Source: Cupriavidus basilensis OR16
GTDB taxonomy: Bacteria > Pseudomonadota > Gammaproteobacteria > Burkholderiales > Burkholderiaceae
Length of the DNA stretch: 64,000 nucleotides
Assembly (NCBI RefSeq): GCF_000243095.1
Contig: NZ_AHJE01000010.1
Location: forward strand, 1-64,000
Direction of reading: 5' to 3'
The notes under the pieces are model-generated. The model saw only the letters and a list, made by a program, of their open reading frames with translations. It searched no databases and was not told the DNA's origin. This document shows positions 63,318-64,000 of this stretch, piece after piece; the stretch's first letter is position 1; each line of letters opens with the position of its first letter. Position numbers and translations under genes: made by a program.

Positions 63318-63524
63318 TCACCGGCCGGGCACAGCATCCTGCAGATGCACCGTGTAGAACTTCCCGTAGATCGTCGGCGCTGCCGGATTGCCGGCGTCGT
63401 GCCAGGAGAACGCAGGCGCCCCGGTGCTCTGGCTGAACTGGCCGGTCGGCACGCGCACCCATTTGCCCGCGTCGATTTCTGCCTGCGCGGGATGTCGTGC
63501 GGGTGCGCGATGCTCTTTTCATTC
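63318..63524 (-). pseudogene. C-terminal remnant of an unidentified protein
   Basis: One minus-strand frame after a TGA near 63524 gives GKWVRVPTGQFSQSTGAPAF, a WHDAGNPAAPTIYGKFYTVH segment and DAVPGR before TGA 63318. The composition is that of a real protein and there is no start. It is a tail of about 65 codons. The family is not recognised. The surrounding 63037-63708 shows no complete gene. Confidence 0.35.
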
Positions 63525-63708
63525 TTCATTGCGGTGCGCGGGCTACGAATGGCCTTGAGATGCTATGAGCACTCAGAATATCCCTCGTTGTAGGGGAGCG
63601 ATTTCCGAGCAATCGGCGCATCATTCCAGCCGCCGATCTCGGACCCCTCGGAATAGCGTGGCCCAGAAACCGTCCACTGACCCAGATTCGATAGCCCTAG
63701 TTGTTGAT

Positions 63709-63900
63709 ATGACCCAACTCGCCTACCTCTTCGCTTTCCAGTTGCTCTGGTTCTTCCCTCTTCGCCGAATCTTTGCGCGGACACACCTACCTACGTCGAC
63801 TGCCTTCCTCGCGATCATTCCGGCTGTAGGCCCGCTAATCTGTGCGTGGATCCTGGCAATACGCCCCTGGCCCATCCGACAACGCGTGGGGCGGAGATGA
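63709..63900 (+). CDS. Small two-span membrane protein
   Basis: A 63-residue frame from ATG 63709 shows two hydrophobic spans (MTQLAYLFAFQLLWFFPLRR and TAFLAIIPAVGPLICAWILA) joined by a basic loop and ending in an Arg-rich tail, a plausible small inner membrane protein. No ribosome site of quality is seen. The frame extends upstream to 63565 but that part is Ser/Arg-rich and unlikely to be coding. The last 100 bp of the window contain only a GC-rich dyad near 63964-63981. Confidence 0.45.
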   Translation: MTQLAYLFAFQLLWFFPLRRIFARTHLPTSTAFLAIIPAVGPLICAWILAIRPWPIRQRVGRR

Positions 63901-64000
63901 AGGCGGGGGCAAGCCTGACTTCCGCGAGGCCTATCTCGGCATAAAAGTAGCCAGGAAGAGGGATGCCCGCTCGGGGCGGGCGTAAAAGCTCCGCCCGGAG

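Overview
The window reads as chromosomal DNA of a high-GC betaproteobacterium, most likely a Cupriavidus-like member of the Burkholderiales. This is inferred from three Bug/TctC-type periplasmic solute receptors, a Burkholderiales-type porin, a YjfB-type motility protein, an H-NS-like protein with a long Pro/Ala linker, and heavy-metal RND efflux genes. No rRNA, tRNA, CRISPR array or intact insertion sequence was seen. Gene order is that of a dense accessory region with several regulator-plus-target modules.

Layout. 0-5 kb: a PBP1A remnant, a broken NhaP-type antiporter gene, an AhpD-like protein with a divergent AraC regulator, a frameshifted panE and an HxlR regulator. 5-18.5 kb: a catabolic island. 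One strand carries coxG-like, coxS-, coxL- and coxM-like genes (a molybdenum hydroxylase), a DUF302 protein and a thiolase. The other carries a TetR regulator, a second thiolase, an enoyl-CoA hydratase, an acyl-CoA ligase, a Bug receptor and a second TetR regulator. Together they look like uptake, CoA activation, hydroxylation and beta-oxidation-type cleavage of an unidentified organic acid. A 17-bp operator-like motif occurs three times in the two opposed promoter regions. 18.5-23.8 kb: an HxlR-EmrA-EmrB drug pump with a divergent NodT-type outer membrane factor. 23.8-32 kb: a second catabolic module (two alpha/beta hydrolases, AraC, exported acetamidase/formamidase-like protein, di-heme cytochrome c, Bug receptor, HbpS/GlcG-like protein, porin).

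32-36 kb: GntR/FCD regulator and a polar amino acid ABC transporter (one permease gene broken). 36-40 kb: cheV, zwf and gnd. 40.5-49.7 kb: a deleted MFS gene, then mgtC behind a long untranslated leader, a small protein resembling the MgtC C-terminal domain, and an HME-RND tripartite metal efflux system with a further small protein. 50-56.6 kb: a YjfB-like protein, a secreted trypsin-like protease with a lipoprotein, a frameshifted SMP-30 protein, a Bug receptor with a hydrolase remnant upstream, a doubly damaged serA-like gene and the H-NS-like protein. 56.8-60 kb: a Fur-box-preceded DUF4198/DUF3649/PepSY/DUF3325 iron-related operon. 60-64 kb: thioesterase, MFS transporter, small proteins, a perfect FNR-type box and a decayed gene tail.

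A striking feature is the density of lesions. Three genes are frameshifted by perfect short tandem duplications (22, 8 and 14 bp), five by apparent single-base indels, and two carry internal deletions, one of them with an additional single-base indel. They could be true decay or unpolished sequence, and this should be settled before any gene-loss claim.
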